Source: Nemertoderma westbladi
Taxonomy: Eukaryota; Xenacoelomorpha; Nemertodermatida; Nemertodermatidae
Assembly: GCA_032718475.1 (NCBI GenBank)
Contig: JAUCBJ010001490.1
Span: 1 to 64,000 of the forward strand
Direction of reading: 5' to 3'
Length of the DNA: 64,000 nucleotides
The position numbers and the translations under genes were made by a program. The notes under the pieces were generated by a model. It did not search any database and had not been told where the DNA came from. It worked only from the letters and a program-made list of their open reading frames with translations. Shown here piece by piece: positions 14,215-25,669 of this stretch. Numbering within the stretch: position 1 is the first letter of the stretch; each line of letters opens with the position of its first letter.

Positions 14215-15129
14215 CCATGTCTTACTAAAGATACGACCATGAAAGCCGCATTCTAGTCTACTTACAGTACTCAATTTAGAAGGCACACGTTCTTAAATTG
14301 ATCTTATATCTTATCTTATCTTATCTTATCTTATATCTTATCTTATATTGATATTTTTTCGCCCGAGTATACCCCAAATCAGGGAGAAAAATGAGTAATT
14401 TTTCCTCTAGGAAAAAAAGTAACCCATAGGATTGCATTGATTTTACTTTTTTTCCCGACGAAAAAAGTTAAAAAAACTATTTTTGGTGGAATGAAGGAAT
14501 GACATGTATTGAAAGAGCATCGAAGTACAGTAGAAAAGGTTTGCAAGTAATTTGGGCAAAATCCATTCACACATTGAAAAGTTATTGCATTGAATATTAT
14601 TGATATTGATATGAACATTGAGTAAGGCAGCATCAGGAGTTGAATAGAACAATACAATAATTTGAATCGCAGTAACAATGGAAGCAATATTTTAATTATA
14701 GTAAAAAAAGTTCAACTTTTTCCCATGTAATAAATAATTACTGTATTTTATTTCTGAACGATTTTACAATAAAACTTTTCTAGAACATTTTTGTATAATT
14801 CATTTCCATGAAGGCCTATCATGTCATGCAATCTCATTAAGATTTGTACACAAGTGTCGGGTTGCTCATTGAATTAAGACACTCTTCCATGAAACGGCGC
14901 ACCATAAGCAGGTACAGACGAAGTGGAACTGGCGGCATTTACCAATAATAATATGAAATTAGCTATTTGCGTACGTTGTTTAAAAATTATTAGACTTGAC
15001 TATGACTATATTGAAATGAATCATTAAAAATTTTGTAAAATCCTTCAAAGATAAAGAAATTATTTTAAAAACGTATGCCTACCAAATTTAGGATACAGCT
15101 TTCATGATCGTATCTTTAGTAGGTCATGG
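14215..15129. mobile_element. Possible MITE bounded by a 32-bp inverted repeat
   Basis: The 32 bases at 14215-14246 (beginning CCATGTCTTACTAAAGATAC) match the reverse complement of 15098-15129 at 29 of 32 positions. About 850 bp lies between the arms, with no long reading frame. This fits a non-autonomous DNA transposon with terminal inverted repeats. However, the arms may not be the true ends, since similarity seems to fade outside them, and I could not define a target-site duplication. Confidence 0.35.
14301..14350. repeat. CTTAT-type microsatellite
   Basis: ATCTT and ATCTTAT units repeat for about 50 bp, with ATATCTT interruptions. Confidence 0.85.
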
Positions 15130-16026
15130 TTGACGAAAATTCCATCTGGAATAAAAATTGTTAATCATGGGAAAGGAGCAGGTTACACTGGCATATTAAT
15201 CTACCCAGGATACAGGTGTTGTTGTATATATATGTTGTAAATTATTCATCAAAATCAATATCAAAATGATCAAAATCAATCTTGATCTAAACACCGATGG
15301 GCCCCACCACAATTTCTCGTGTTGAGGTTACTTTATATACACTGAAGTTGTGTAGAAATGTTATAAAGTAGGCTAATTCTGCTTTAGGGAAATCAATAAA
15401 TTATACATACCTAATATATCAGTTTTTGCAATAAAGTTAAGTTATACTACACGTGCTGCGCGCAGCGCGCCCTTTAGTTCGACTTTATAACAAATCCGAT
15501 TCCGGAATATACAAGGCCAAATTGGGTTCCTGATCGAAAAGAAGTATAACATATTATTTTATTATCACTCACTTGTTTCTTATAAATCAGTATTGGATTG
15601 CATAAATTAATATTCTTATAACATAAAATAACTTGTAGAATAACTAAATAAAAATATGCAGATGAAATTTTCATTAAAATATAATAAAACCAAGAACAAT
15701 AATTTATAACGCACAAATTACATTTACAACAAATCAACGAGAAATACATCAGAATTACAGCAGCTGTTCGAGTTTCTTCATGCAGCTGTAATATATAATT
15801 AAGCAAAAGTAAAGTAAAGTAAAAAAAGCAAAGGAAAATAAAGTATTTATAATATTAATATAAACCAATATTAAGGACCATTATCAGTAACCCCACGTGA
15901 ATCACATTTATGTTGCATAGTACGGAGTAAAATTTAGAATACTAAAATTAATATTGGTGCGGTGCGACCGTGAGGGAGACACATATAAATTACCCTTTCA
16001 TATTTTGCGACAAATTTTGTGGGTAA

Positions 16027-19000
16027 TTATTCACCACCACCCTTCTTATACGGAGTCATGAAGGATGATTTTCTTGCTCCGGTGGTCTGCCTTATGGTAG
16101 CAGGTTTTGTGGATACCATGGTAACAACAGGCCTGACTTGTGGTGCGATAGTAGCACAGACAACAGAGTGACGTTGAAGAGAAGTTGATATTATTCTTGG
16201 TTGAACCATTGTCTTGTTACTGGTACTCGATATCATCAATGGATCTAATGACGTCACCACTATTTTCTGGATCTCGCTCGTTGGGTGCTGCACGCAACCC
16301 GGCAGCGGTAAATTATCTAAAGTTGCTAGAAATGTTTGACACCCTGAAAATACTTTCAGTTTCTCATCGTTTGACGTGGAAGTTGTTTTTCTCGCAAGAA
16401 CTCTACTCGAAACAAGTGATTTGCTAGGTTTTACTACATTTAATGGAATAGAACATAGCGATTGCGTTTTACCACCTATAGGATTTAGTAGAAATGAGCT
16501 AATAGGAGTACCCGAATCCACAAGTTGTTTCTTTTCCAATAGACCTCTGTTGTCAACAGCGACAGGATATTCCCGGCTGTTGGAAAACAACTCGTACATA
16601 TTAGTATTGGCTAATCTCTTGATTAGTTGTGCCAATGCTTCATTCCCAGGTTTAGACTCCGTTGAATATTCGTCTTTAACAAATTTGTAAACTTTTTCGC
16701 CTGGATGGTAGTGTTCGTCGTAGGCACTCATCCAGGTAGTAATATTGCGATTGTAATTATTAGTCGCGGTATATGTAATAGGGATATCCCCATCCGGAAC
16801 ATCGGGAAGAAGATCCGACAAGTTATTACTAGTTAAAGGTGAGGTTGATACAACGGCAACATGTGTCGGTATAGTGGCGGGAGTAAAAGTTTTACATGGA
16901 TTATCTGTATCGTTAGTAGCAGGAGGCGATGGTAAAAACATTGAAGTACCATATATTAATGGAGTAAGTTTCGTGGCAATATAGCCGGATGGAGTTAGTG
17001 TAGTGGTAATAAAGGTTGAAGGAGTAAGTGTGGTTGTAACATAGATGGATGGAGTAAGTGTGGTTGTAACATAGGTGGATGGATTAAGTGAGGTTGTAAC
17101 ATAGGTGGATGGATTAAGTGAGGTTGTAACATAGGTCGATGGAGTAAGTGAGGTTGTAACATAGGTCGATGGAGTAAGTGAGGTTGTAACATAGGTGGAT
17201 GGATTAAGTGTGGTTGTAACATAGGTGGATGGATTAAGTGAGGTTGTAACATTGGTCGATGGAGTAAGTGAGGTTGTAACATTGGTCGATGGAGTAAGTG
17301 TGGTTGTAACATAGGTGGATGGATTAAGTGAGGTTGTAACATTGGTCGATGGAGTAAGTGTGGTTGTAACATAGGTGGATGGATTAAGTGTGGTTGTAAC
17401 ATAGGTGGATGGATTAAGTGAGGTTGTAACATTGGTCGATGGAGTAAGTGAGGTTGTAACATTGGTCGATGGAGTAAGTGTGGTTGTAACATAGGTGGAT
17501 GGATTAAGTGAGGTTGTAACATTGGTCGATGGAGTAAGTGTGGTTGTAACATAGGTGGATGGAGTAAGTGTGGTTGTAACATAGATGGATGGAGTAAGTG
17601 TGGTTGTAACATAGGTGGATGGATTAAGTGAGGTTGTAACATAGGTGGATGGATTAAGTGTGGGTGTAACATAGGTCGATGGAGTAAGTGAGGTTGTAAC
17701 ATAGGTGGATGGATTAAGTGTGGTTGTAACATAGGTCGATGGAGTAAGTGAGGTTGTAACATAGGTGGATGGATTAAGTGTGGTTGTAACATAGGTCGAT
17801 GGAGTAAGTGAGGTTGTAACATAGGTGGATGGATTAAGTGTGGTTGTAACATAGGTGGATGGATTAAGTGAGGTTGTAACATTGGTCGATGGAGTAAGTG
17901 AGGTTGTAACATTGGTCGATGGAGTAAGTGTGGTTGTAACATAGGTGGATGGATTAAGTGAGGTTGTAACATTGGTCGATGGAGTAAGTGTGGTTGTAAC
18001 ATAGGTGGATGGATTAAGTGAGGTTGTAACATACGCCGATGGAGTAAGTGAGGTTGTAACATAGGTAGATGGAGTAAGTGTGGTTGTAACATACGCCGAT
18101 GGAGTAAGTGAGGTTGTAACATTGGTCGATGGAGTAAGTGAGGTTGTAACATAGGTCGATGGAGTAAGTGAGGTTGTAACATAGGTCGATGGAGTAAGTG
18201 AGGTTGTAACATTGGTTGATGGAGTAAGTGTGGTTGTAACATAGGTCGATGGAGTAAGTGAGGTTGTAACATAGGTCGATGGAGTAAGTGAGGTTGTAAC
18301 ATAGGTGGATGGATTAAGTGAGGTTGTAACATTGGTCGATGGAGTAAGTGAGGTTGTAACATAGGTCGATGGAGTAAGTGTGGTTGTAACATAGGTCGAT
18401 GGAGTAAGTGTGGTTGTAACATAGGTCGATGGAGTAAGTGAGGTTGTAACATTGGTTGATGGAGTAAGTGTGGTTGTAACATAGGTCGATGGAGTAAGTG
18501 AGGTTGTAACATTGGTCGATGGAGTAAGTGAGGTTGTAACATTGGTCGATGGAGTAAGTGAGGTTGTAACATTGGTCGATGGAGTAAGTGTGGTTGTAAC
18601 ATAGGTCGATGGAGTAAGTGAGGTTATAACATAGGTCGATGGAGTAAGTGTGGTTGTAACATTGGTCGATGGAGTAAGTGTGGTTGTAACATAGGTAGAT
18701 GGATTAAGTGTGGGTGTAACATTGGTCGATTGAGTAAGTGGATTGGCAAAGTAGGTGGATGGGGCAAGTGGAGTTATTGTTAGTGGAGTAGGAGTAACAA
18801 TGTGAGATGGAGGGGTGCAAGTATTGGTATCTGAATGAGTATTGATGGTGGAAGTTGGAGTTCCAATGGTTAATGATGTTGTAAATGTAGAAGTTTCTAC
18901 ACGATCTCCTAAGATAGGTGTGGATATAGTACATATTTGAGAGGTATTTGAATATGAAGCACAAACGTTTCGGGATGTAGTTCCAGTTGTAGATTCAATA

Positions 19001-19794
19001 ATGACTGGTTTATTTACATAATTGATATGAATGTCATTCAGGTTGACAAATGGAAATGGTTGTACATTACAGACACTATCGGTACAAACGATGCTCGATG
19101 GAGATACATTGATGATACCACCTGTAGGGGAGCTAGTGGGAGACGCAATACTGATATGACCAATAGACGAGGTGCTAGATGGTGATGCATTAACGATTCC
19201 ACATGTAGGCAACACATTGATTATATTACCTGTAGTCGACGTGGCAAATGTTGATGATGTATTGGTGATACCACTGTTATTTAGGGTGGTATACGAACAA
19301 TGTGAAGGTAAAGATTCATTGATACTATTATTAGTTGTATCTGCATGAGATTCAATGGCCTGTGGCTGAAAACCGTATTCTAAATTAAACTTCGATCGAA
19401 TATGCGAATTTAGAACATCACATGTTTTTGGGTAACTAGTCCTACTATATGACTTGAAACTTTCTATAGGTTTATAATATTCCGGAAAGTTGTCCTGCTT
19501 TCCGGATATGTATTGTTCGGTTTCTGTAAAACATTCCTTACTTTTCCAATTATCTTTACCATGGTCATCATAATGCAAGATATGACGGGGAGTAAGTATT
19601 GTGGGCGAACAGAAATTTCTTTCTTTCATTTCATTGTTGCAAGTGGATTGTTCATTATTACTACAAAGATAAAAAGAAGTCGTCTTTAAATCTAGAGATA
19701 TATAATTAACCAATATAGAGTTCATACGTATCTCATGCAATTTTAAGAAAACGATAAATCCATTATTATTATAGAATACAATTAAATACAACAT
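16027..19794 (-). CDS. Thr/Ser/Pro-repeat protein, function unknown
   Basis: A 1,255-residue frame from ATG 19794 to TAA at 16027. Residues about 1-355 are Ser/Thr/Asn-rich and of unknown fold. About 58 tandem 10-residue units (TPSTYVTTSL, TPSTNVTTSL and NPSTYVTTTL types) follow. A unique 300-residue tail (WMSAYDEHYHPGEKVYKFVKDE onward, truncated here for brevity) ends in a short basic, Gly-rich stretch. The TPSTNVTT units contain N-V-T sequons, and the composition is mucin-like, but no signal peptide or transmembrane segment is clear. The first 30 residues look like translated UTR. A strong 3' splice-site-like sequence, TTCTTTTTATCTTTGTAG on the minus strand (AG at 19662-19661), lies inside the frame near residue 45. 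The true coding exon may therefore begin at 19660 and belong to the same gene as the frame at 20140-22593. I do not recognise a family for it. Confidence 0.6.
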   Translation of the reverse strand: MLYLIVFYNNNGFIVFLKLHEIRMNSILVNYISLDLKTTSFYLCSNNEQSTCNNEMKERNFCSPTILTPRHILHYDDHGKDNWKSKECFTETEQYISGKQDNFPEYYKPIESFKSYSRTSYPKTCDVLNSHIRSKFNLEYGFQPQAIESHADTTNNSINESLPSHCSYTTLNNSGITNTSSTFATSTTGNIINVLPTCGIVNASPSSTSSIGHISIASPTSSPTGGIINVSPSSIVCTDSVCNVQPFPFVNLNDIHINYVNKPVIIESTTGTTSRNVCASYSNTSQICTISTPILGDRVETSTFTTSLTIGTPTSTINTHSDTNTCTPPSHIVTPTPLTITPLAPSTYFANPLTQSTNVTPTLNPSTYVTTTLTPSTNVTTTLTPSTYVITSLTPSTYVTTTLTPSTNVTTSLTPSTNVTTSLTPSTNVTTSLTPSTYVTTTLTPSTNVTTSLTPSTYVTTTLTPSTYVTTTLTPSTYVTTSLTPSTNVTTSLNPSTYVTTSLTPSTYVTTSLTPSTYVTTTLTPSTNVTTSLTPSTYVTTSLTPSTYVTTSLTPSTNVTTSLTPSAYVTTTLTPSTYVTTSLTPSAYVTTSLNPSTYVTTTLTPSTNVTTSLNPSTYVTTTLTPSTNVTTSLTPSTNVTTSLNPSTYVTTTLNPSTYVTTSLTPSTYVTTTLNPSTYVTTSLTPSTYVTTTLNPSTYVTTSLTPSTYVTPTLNPSTYVTTSLNPSTYVTTTLTPSIYVTTTLTPSTYVTTTLTPSTNVTTSLNPSTYVTTTLTPSTNVTTSLTPSTNVTTSLNPSTYVTTTLNPSTYVTTTLTPSTNVTTSLNPSTYVTTTLTPSTNVTTSLTPSTNVTTSLNPSTYVTTTLNPSTYVTTSLTPSTYVTTSLTPSTYVTTSLNPSTYVTTSLNPSTYVTTTLTPSIYVTTTLTPSTFITTTLTPSGYIATKLTPLIYGTSMFLPSPPATNDTDNPCKTFTPATIPTHVAVVSTSPLTSNNLSDLLPDVPDGDIPITYTATNNYNRNITTWMSAYDEHYHPGEKVYKFVKDEYSTESKPGNEALAQLIKRLANTNMYELFSNSREYPVAVDNRGLLEKKQLVDSGTPISSFLLNPIGGKTQSLCSIPLNVVKPSKSLVSSRVLARKTTSTSNDEKLKVFSGCQTFLATLDNLPLPGCVQHPTSEIQKIVVTSLDPLMISSTSNKTMVQPRIISTSLQRHSVVCATIAPQVRPVVTMVSTKPATIRQTTGARKSSFMTPYKKGGGE
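16980..18750. repeat. 30-bp coding minisatellite (about 58 units)
   Basis: On the + strand the unit reads like GGTCGATGGAGTAAGTGAGG with TTGTAACATA. Period is 30 bp with no length change over about 1.75 kb, so the 10-residue frame is kept. Variation is confined to a few positions, mainly CGATGGAG versus GGATGGAT, ATAGG versus ATTGG, and GAGG versus GTGG. Confidence 0.95.
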
Positions 19795-20139
19795 CCCGAA
19801 ATTAACAAAACATATAAGATTGTATTTATTTAAGGTAACATTTGGAAAACATTAACCGTGGTTATCGGTGCGGTGGTGGTCCAAATATAATTAAACGAAT
19901 ATCAGAATAGTAATTTCGGTACAGGAAAAAAGTAAACTAAGTAATGTTACAAATCAGGTAGACTTCGCAAATTACAGTGAATTAATTGGAACTGTGCAAT
20001 TTAAAATTCAGACAATGTATCATCCACCATAATTAATAAGGTTACAAATACAGAAAAAGTGTATAACCTATAAAAAAATTAATTTTTTTACTTTTACGAC
20101 AACATGATAATGTTGATAATTTAATTTAATTTATATTGG
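19795..20139. other. Short AT-rich gap, possible intron
   Basis: About 345 bp without an open frame between two minus-strand frames. On the minus strand a G|GTAAAG donor-like site lies near 20169, and an acceptor-like site ends at 19661. The phases of these two sites do not match (one base on each side), so a simple one-step splice between them is not supported. Confidence 0.4.
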
Positions 20140-22593
20140 TTAATTAATGAAAAGCTTTGGAACTTTTCCTTTACCAAACGAGTCAGCCTCATTACTGCAA
20201 ATATTTGGATTAATCTCCCGTAGTTTTGGTTTCAATAAGGTCCCAGGCTTTCTCATACATGTGTTACTCTCAATTACTATCTTCCCAGACAAATCTTTCA
20301 TGTTGACCTCCAGGTTATCTCGGGGCCGGTTTTGAACCCGGTTAGAATTGTTATGTTCATGATGGAATTTGTTTAAAATGTTATAATTGGGATTTGTGGA
20401 AGATTGAGCTGCAGTCGCAGGACCTTTTTGTGAGGCATTGACAAATTGGCTAAACTTCACACTTGCCGAACTTTCACCCGTTCTGTAGTTAAAGTTTTGC
20501 TCAGATTGAAACGCATCTGTTGGCAGAGCTATTGGCCTTGGGCATGATAGCTTTGTTTCGAAAGGAATAGGTATATTAAGGTGATGAGAGGTTCTCTTCT
20601 GGGAAGTGGTTGTACCAGAATATGGTACATGTTTCTTTGCTCCCATATTCCTATGTGATGCACTATCAAGAAATGAGCTATCGATTCCATGTAGAAGCCC
20701 TTTAATCTCTCCGACTGTAAACGGTTGGAAACGACAAACTCCATCGTTTTCAACCATAACAGAATTGCTACTATTATGAGATTTATTACTACTATTAGAC
20801 TTATTAAATAAATCTTCCCACATGCTTAGTAACTCAGATCTGTGTGATTCATCTAGCTTACTTCCTTCTGTATCAGAAACCAATACAGCCAGTCTGTTAC
20901 TATCACAATTAACGTCATCGCTAGCATTGTTAGTACTCTTATCTGTATTGGAATTGGAAGTTCCTTCTAGCAAAACGTCAACATCCTTTTCAGTTTCGTA
21001 ATATATATTTTCCGCTGGTGGATAAAAATCCAATTTCACAGAATCAGTCATTGTATCCGGAATATCAGAAATGTTAAAATCTTTATTATTATTATGACTA
21101 TCTAAACCAAATACGGTATTCCAGACTTCATCCTCTAAATTTACCAACTTACAATCATTAACAATATGGCTACTCACCACTTTTTGCAGAGGTTTGTCAC
21201 TGTGGGAAATTTCTGGGACCTGGAGGATCGCGCCACTTGAAACAGCCTTATGTTGTGAATCAATTGTATTTATGGTATTGCTTTTTTCTTTCTTTGTGAG
21301 AGAGAACTGATTTTCATTTAAGAAAGGCACATAAGAATCGAATGTTGAAGCATCATCTTCATTTAAAATAGGTGAGAGATTTGGAACAGCCTGCATGTCT
21401 GAAAAATGGTCAAATTTACTATCAGTATTGGCAACCGTATTATTGCTGTGAGGAATATTTGATACCTCAAAGTCTTGAGAATGAAACACATCTTCACCAG
21501 AGCACTGGATGTTAACAGCATTATTAGAATTAATAGAACTCTCAACTTGCGATTGTGAAAACATGTCAGATAGTTCTTCCAAGTCAACAAATTTGTCGAG
21601 GGTTTGTGTTGCTAACTGTGTCATTGGCGCTGGTGTTGGTCCATTATCGGAAATATTATTTGAAATTGGATCGGGTTTAAGAGTTTCAAGAAAGGTATCT
21701 TGAATTATATCCATGTTTAGTGGCAGCTTGCTTACTAAATTATTGACAATATCAGTAACAAATTCAAAAAGTGCATTATTATTCTTACAAACACGATTGG
21801 ATTGAAATTTTTTAGTGTTGAGTAATAGGGATGATATTGACACTCTAGATGCCGATGTTACACCCAGTCGTGTATCAGAAAGATTATTATCAGGAGTTTT
21901 ATGAATAAACGGTTTATTATTGAATTTAAAAAGTTGGTTCAGAGGTTTAGCAGAGAAATCCTCATCCTCAGTCATAATCTCTGCTCTGGGTTTTAATAGA
22001 GAAATAGGCGTGCTAAATAACTTGCTTGGCTTATCATCTGTTGGAACTCTGACACAGTTTGAATAAATCATATTTCTGTTCGAATATTGTGTGGTAGAGT
22101 TAATTAATGATGTTTTGCCATCAGATACATTTGATAAGGGAATGTGAGTGGGAATGTATTTGTAAAAGTCAATTGTCTTGTTGACTGAGGTCTTTCCCAA
22201 TTTAATATTGGAATTTGAAGAATTAAGTGACGCATCTGGGTTTATATCTAAAGTCTCTGGAGTAGATATTGGTTGCTGGAGTTTGTGATTTCTGTTAATA
22301 AAAGGATTACGCTCAAGCCCAAAAAGTGTAACATCATGTGATAGTGCCATTTTACAGGATGGTACAGTTGGATCCGGGCAAATCAAATCTTCAATTGTAA
22401 TTATATAATAACTTGACTCTAACTCTTCACCAGGTGACACCTCACTAAGTTTTACATATACAGTCTCCAATCTCCTTTTACTGCAATCATATAGGCCAGC
22501 GTTATTTCCATCAGAATGAAAAATAAGAAATCCATCTTTCCAGGTCTTATATTTTTTATGCTTCTGATTAGTATACAACACTTGGAATTCCAT
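20140..22593 (-). CDS. DUF2439 protein resembling the ZGRF1 N-terminus
   Basis: An 817-residue frame from the ATG at 22593 (MEFQVLYTNQ); a slightly longer frame upstream would start at TTG and is not used. Residues 1 to about 75 carry the DUF2439 pattern of ZGRF1 and of the fungal Mte1/Dbl8 proteins: VLYTNQKHKKYKTWKDGFL, then LYDCSKRRLE, then VSPGEELES and a YYIITIED strand. The remaining 740 residues are Ser/Asn/Asp-rich and probably disordered, with short conserved-looking motifs such as STPISLLKPR (near 200) and VSISSLLLN (near 255). Human ZGRF1 continues into a GRF zinc finger and an SF1 helicase; neither is seen here or in the 16 kb downstream on this strand. The product may be a short Mte1-like protein, or the first large exon of a gene that continues elsewhere. 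ZGRF1 and Mte1 act in recombinational DNA repair; that role is inferred for this gene. Confidence 0.72.
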   Translation of the reverse strand: MEFQVLYTNQKHKKYKTWKDGFLIFHSDGNNAGLYDCSKRRLETVYVKLSEVSPGEELESSYYIITIEDLICPDPTVPSCKMALSHDVTLFGLERNPFINRNHKLQQPISTPETLDINPDASLNSSNSNIKLGKTSVNKTIDFYKYIPTHIPLSNVSDGKTSLINSTTQYSNRNMIYSNCVRVPTDDKPSKLFSTPISLLKPRAEIMTEDEDFSAKPLNQLFKFNNKPFIHKTPDNNLSDTRLGVTSASRVSISSLLLNTKKFQSNRVCKNNNALFEFVTDIVNNLVSKLPLNMDIIQDTFLETLKPDPISNNISDNGPTPAPMTQLATQTLDKFVDLEELSDMFSQSQVESSINSNNAVNIQCSGEDVFHSQDFEVSNIPHSNNTVANTDSKFDHFSDMQAVPNLSPILNEDDASTFDSYVPFLNENQFSLTKKEKSNTINTIDSQHKAVSSGAILQVPEISHSDKPLQKVVSSHIVNDCKLVNLEDEVWNTVFGLDSHNNNKDFNISDIPDTMTDSVKLDFYPPAENIYYETEKDVDVLLEGTSNSNTDKSTNNASDDVNCDSNRLAVLVSDTEGSKLDESHRSELLSMWEDLFNKSNSSNKSHNSSNSVMVENDGVCRFQPFTVGEIKGLLHGIDSSFLDSASHRNMGAKKHVPYSGTTTSQKRTSHHLNIPIPFETKLSCPRPIALPTDAFQSEQNFNYRTGESSASVKFSQFVNASQKGPATAAQSSTNPNYNILNKFHHEHNNSNRVQNRPRDNLEVNMKDLSGKIVIESNTCMRKPGTLLKPKLREINPNICSNEADSFGKGKVPKLFIN

Positions 22594-25500
22594 GTTAATA
22601 TTAAACAATCAAATAAACAACAGTAGGCCTATACTGGAACATCGCAGTGTACACGCATGCATGCATATGGATGGAGAGCCCATAAATTATGACAATGTAT
22701 TAAGCCTACAGTATTACGCCATTTCCAAAAATATTTACAATATTACATGTATCGGTTATCGTTCATATGCGTACCTGTGGCAAAAGGAGCAGGTTACAGT
22801 GGCGGTGTTTTCTAACCAAAACAATAAACAAAACTAGATTTTTTAAATAACGGAAATGAGCAGGTTACAGTGGCGGGCTTTTCTTACCAAACAATAAACG
22901 ATAACTCAATAACATACAGTAGGTTACCGTACAGTTTTATTATTGCAATACGGGTACGGATACGGATGGATACAGGTACGGATATTAACTACCCTACAGT
23001 ATAACTCATGAATCAAAACAAATAGGCCTATATTTGGAATCCTTGCAACGCCAGTTTTCTAATGACATTAAAAATCACGACTAATGTGAAGAATAACCAC
23101 GATACGAAGAGTTCGATTCCGCAATAGACCACAAATAAAAAATTCTGACTCCAAGTGGACATCGACGGTGAGCTGCACTACTGGAGTTATCTGTCAAATT
23201 TGTATGTCATTATGACAAAGATTATTAAAAACAAATATGGGAAGTCCGTTCCATCAGAAAATGACACCGAATCATGGGTAATTGCGTATAACAATTTCCA
23301 AATATTATAATTGTTGACCATGTCTTACGCGATATCCTGTAGCCTAGTGATATAAAGGCCTAGGCCTACAGTACTTCAGTACTTGTTACATGTACAGTAC
23401 CGGTACAGTAGTTAGAATTTTGTCCGGTTTGGAGAGGTCAGATCAAATAAATAACACACTACAATACATAATTAACATTATGTTGTAATTTTGGCCGAAA
23501 CGGCCGCCTCATAGGGTAACCATACACAGCTGCATGCAAGTATGTAAAATGTACAACACGTCTAGTACAGCATACAGTAGTAATATGCAAGGCATATAAT
23601 AGGCCCAATAGGGCCTACTGTGTGTAGCCAGTACCCTCCTGCCCTCTGCAATCAGCACTTATAAATTAGCATTTTTATAGAAATGTTGATGATCACCAAG
23701 TAACACACTTCCAGTAATTATTCAGATAGGTTACCGGTACTCTTACCTACAGGAAACAAATACTTTCAGTATAATTGTACCAGTAGTACAGGCATGGCGT
23801 TCTATCAAAGTTCTATATTCCTAGCAAACACAGCAAACATAATAATAATAATGCATTTGCATAGCGCCAAATTAAGAATACGAAAAGTACGCCACATCGC
23901 TTACGTCAGACACAAACGTAAAGTACACGTGTCCTCCGCTTTACCAACTGTTCCGTACTGACTCATCTTAGGTGTTACCGTTTTAATGATTTATTTACTC
24001 ACCCGACGCCGATAACGATCCACCAGTTACTCAACCACTTCCAACCGAGGCTGACTCAGATATTGGTCTTAACGCCCACCCAGATGTCCCAAAATTATTC
24101 CAACTCAAACATTTTGTATTAAGCACACGGCTGTTCTTTGCATTTCGGAATCCTGGTTAGATAATACTACTGTATTTGTGACGGGGAGATACCTGTACAC
24201 TTAGATAATTATGTAGTTATTCGTAAAGATGGGAATAGAGATAGAGGTGGATTTTGTATATTTGTCCGGTCCGACCTGACTTTCACAGGCAGGGACGACT
24301 TGGAAACTACGGAAGAAGAAATTATATTTATAGATAACTTCTCACAAAAACAAAACCAATTTTAATAGGTTCAGTTTATAGGCCACCAAAATCTAAAGAG
24401 TTCTTACAAAATTTGGGGGAAAATATTTTAACTAAGTTACGAACAGACTTTGAAATTAATATCTTAGGCGATTTTAACATTTTTGCTGTTTTCAGAAAGC
24501 ACATGGCCTATTTAAGTCTTATTTGGTATTCTAAATGTGGAGAATCGATTTAAATCTTATCTGGTATTCTAAATCCGTGCACAATAAACATGCACAAAAT
24601 CAATCAGAATTTATCGCCGAAATACCTCCAAAATAAAGTTTCAAAAATTAGCGAATCTCATAGCTATAATACCCGCAGTAGCTTACTACAGTACACAACT
24701 TTCACGTCCCAAATTGTAAATCTTATGAAACCGATACATTCTTTTTCACTGCAATTAAGGATTGGAATTCGTTGCCAGATGAGATTAAACAAATTCAACA
24801 TTTAAGCGGCTACAAATCGGCAGTAAAATAAAATCTAAGAGAGCGCTGCAAACTACCTTTACTATTACTATTAGTATTTTATGTACCGTTGTGATTTGTT
24901 TTTAGTGCTGTAGAGTACTGTATAGCGTAACGTAGGCCTACAGTAAGATACACAATGTATGGCCTACCGGTAACTATTTTAAAGGAACCACTTGGAAAAA
25001 AGCGACAACGCTTTAGAGGTTAATCCTATACAATACAGTATGTTACAGTGTGTATTTACATACCGGTAATGTTTACTATAATTACTCTAGGCGTATAGCC
25101 AGCCAGTACGTAGGCCTATAGCATAAAAGTTACAACCGTCACAAACAATAGACCTTACCATAAAGTTAGTACAAATACCATAACAATTAGCCTTTTTTAT
25201 CGCCACAACAATAAAAACGTTCAGTACAAATGGCATAAAAATTACAGAAACAATAAAACACGTATAGTAAGCAAAGCAGGCCTTCAAAAACAGTAGTTAG
25301 ACCTTTTCGTTTACAGCGCTATTTTAAGAATATATTATTAAATGCTAAAATTTGGTTAGCATTTAAAATATAAAAATATATTTCGCGAATTTTCATTAAT
25401 TAATCAATTCAAAATCAATTCCAAACAAATCAATTTGTTAATTAGTGCCAAAGTAGGGCATACAGTAACCTGGTGCAAAGTTCTAACTTTGCGCGCCTGT

Positions 25501-25669
25501 CATTTAAAACGACGAAAGTTTATTATCTTAAGATTCGGGAAGTGAGTAAAGGTGATAACTGATTATAAATAAAGAGTAATTGATATTTGAATTTGTTTAC
25601 ACCTTTTTCGTTTTTCCTTTTTCCAACCGAACAAATGAGAAAAACTACTGTACTACTGTACAGACCTAA
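22594..25669. other. Noncoding interval with dispersed repeats
   Basis: AT-rich, with many TAGGCCTA and CAGTACCGGTAC-type palindromes. A roughly 70-bp sequence is repeated twice in tandem at about 22785 and 22857 (GAGCAGGTTACAGTGGCGG); a related copy occurs near 15175 (GGAGCAGGTTACACTGGC). The only coding remnant recognised is the LINE fragment at 24.1-24.85 kb. The small frame at 25087-25287 (-) has no recognisable features. Confidence 0.6.
24100..24850 (+). pseudogene. Remnant of a non-LTR retrotransposon (LINE)
   Basis: The + strand carries two decayed coding pieces. At about 24135-24515 there are fragments of an AP-endonuclease domain: CISESWLDN, LDNYVVIRKDGNRDRGGFCI, SVYRPPKSKEF and ILGDFNI, in shifting frames. 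At about 24630-24830 there is a C-terminal piece with SYNTRSS and IKDWNSLPDEIKQ followed by a stop. Both are typical of CR1/L2/Jockey-like LINE ORF2 proteins. The reverse transcriptase between them is deleted, so the copy is dead. Confidence 0.75.

Larger units (their letters stand above)
13630..16026. other. Noncoding interval between the two minus-strand loci
   Basis: No convincing gene. It contains a 23-base G run (14176-14198), an imperfect CTTAT repeat (14301-14350), an inverted-repeat pair (14215-14246 and 15098-15129) and a short GC palindrome near 15455. The small frames at 14379-14687 and 15474-15806 are low-complexity, AT-rich, and unlike any protein I recognise. Confidence 0.6.
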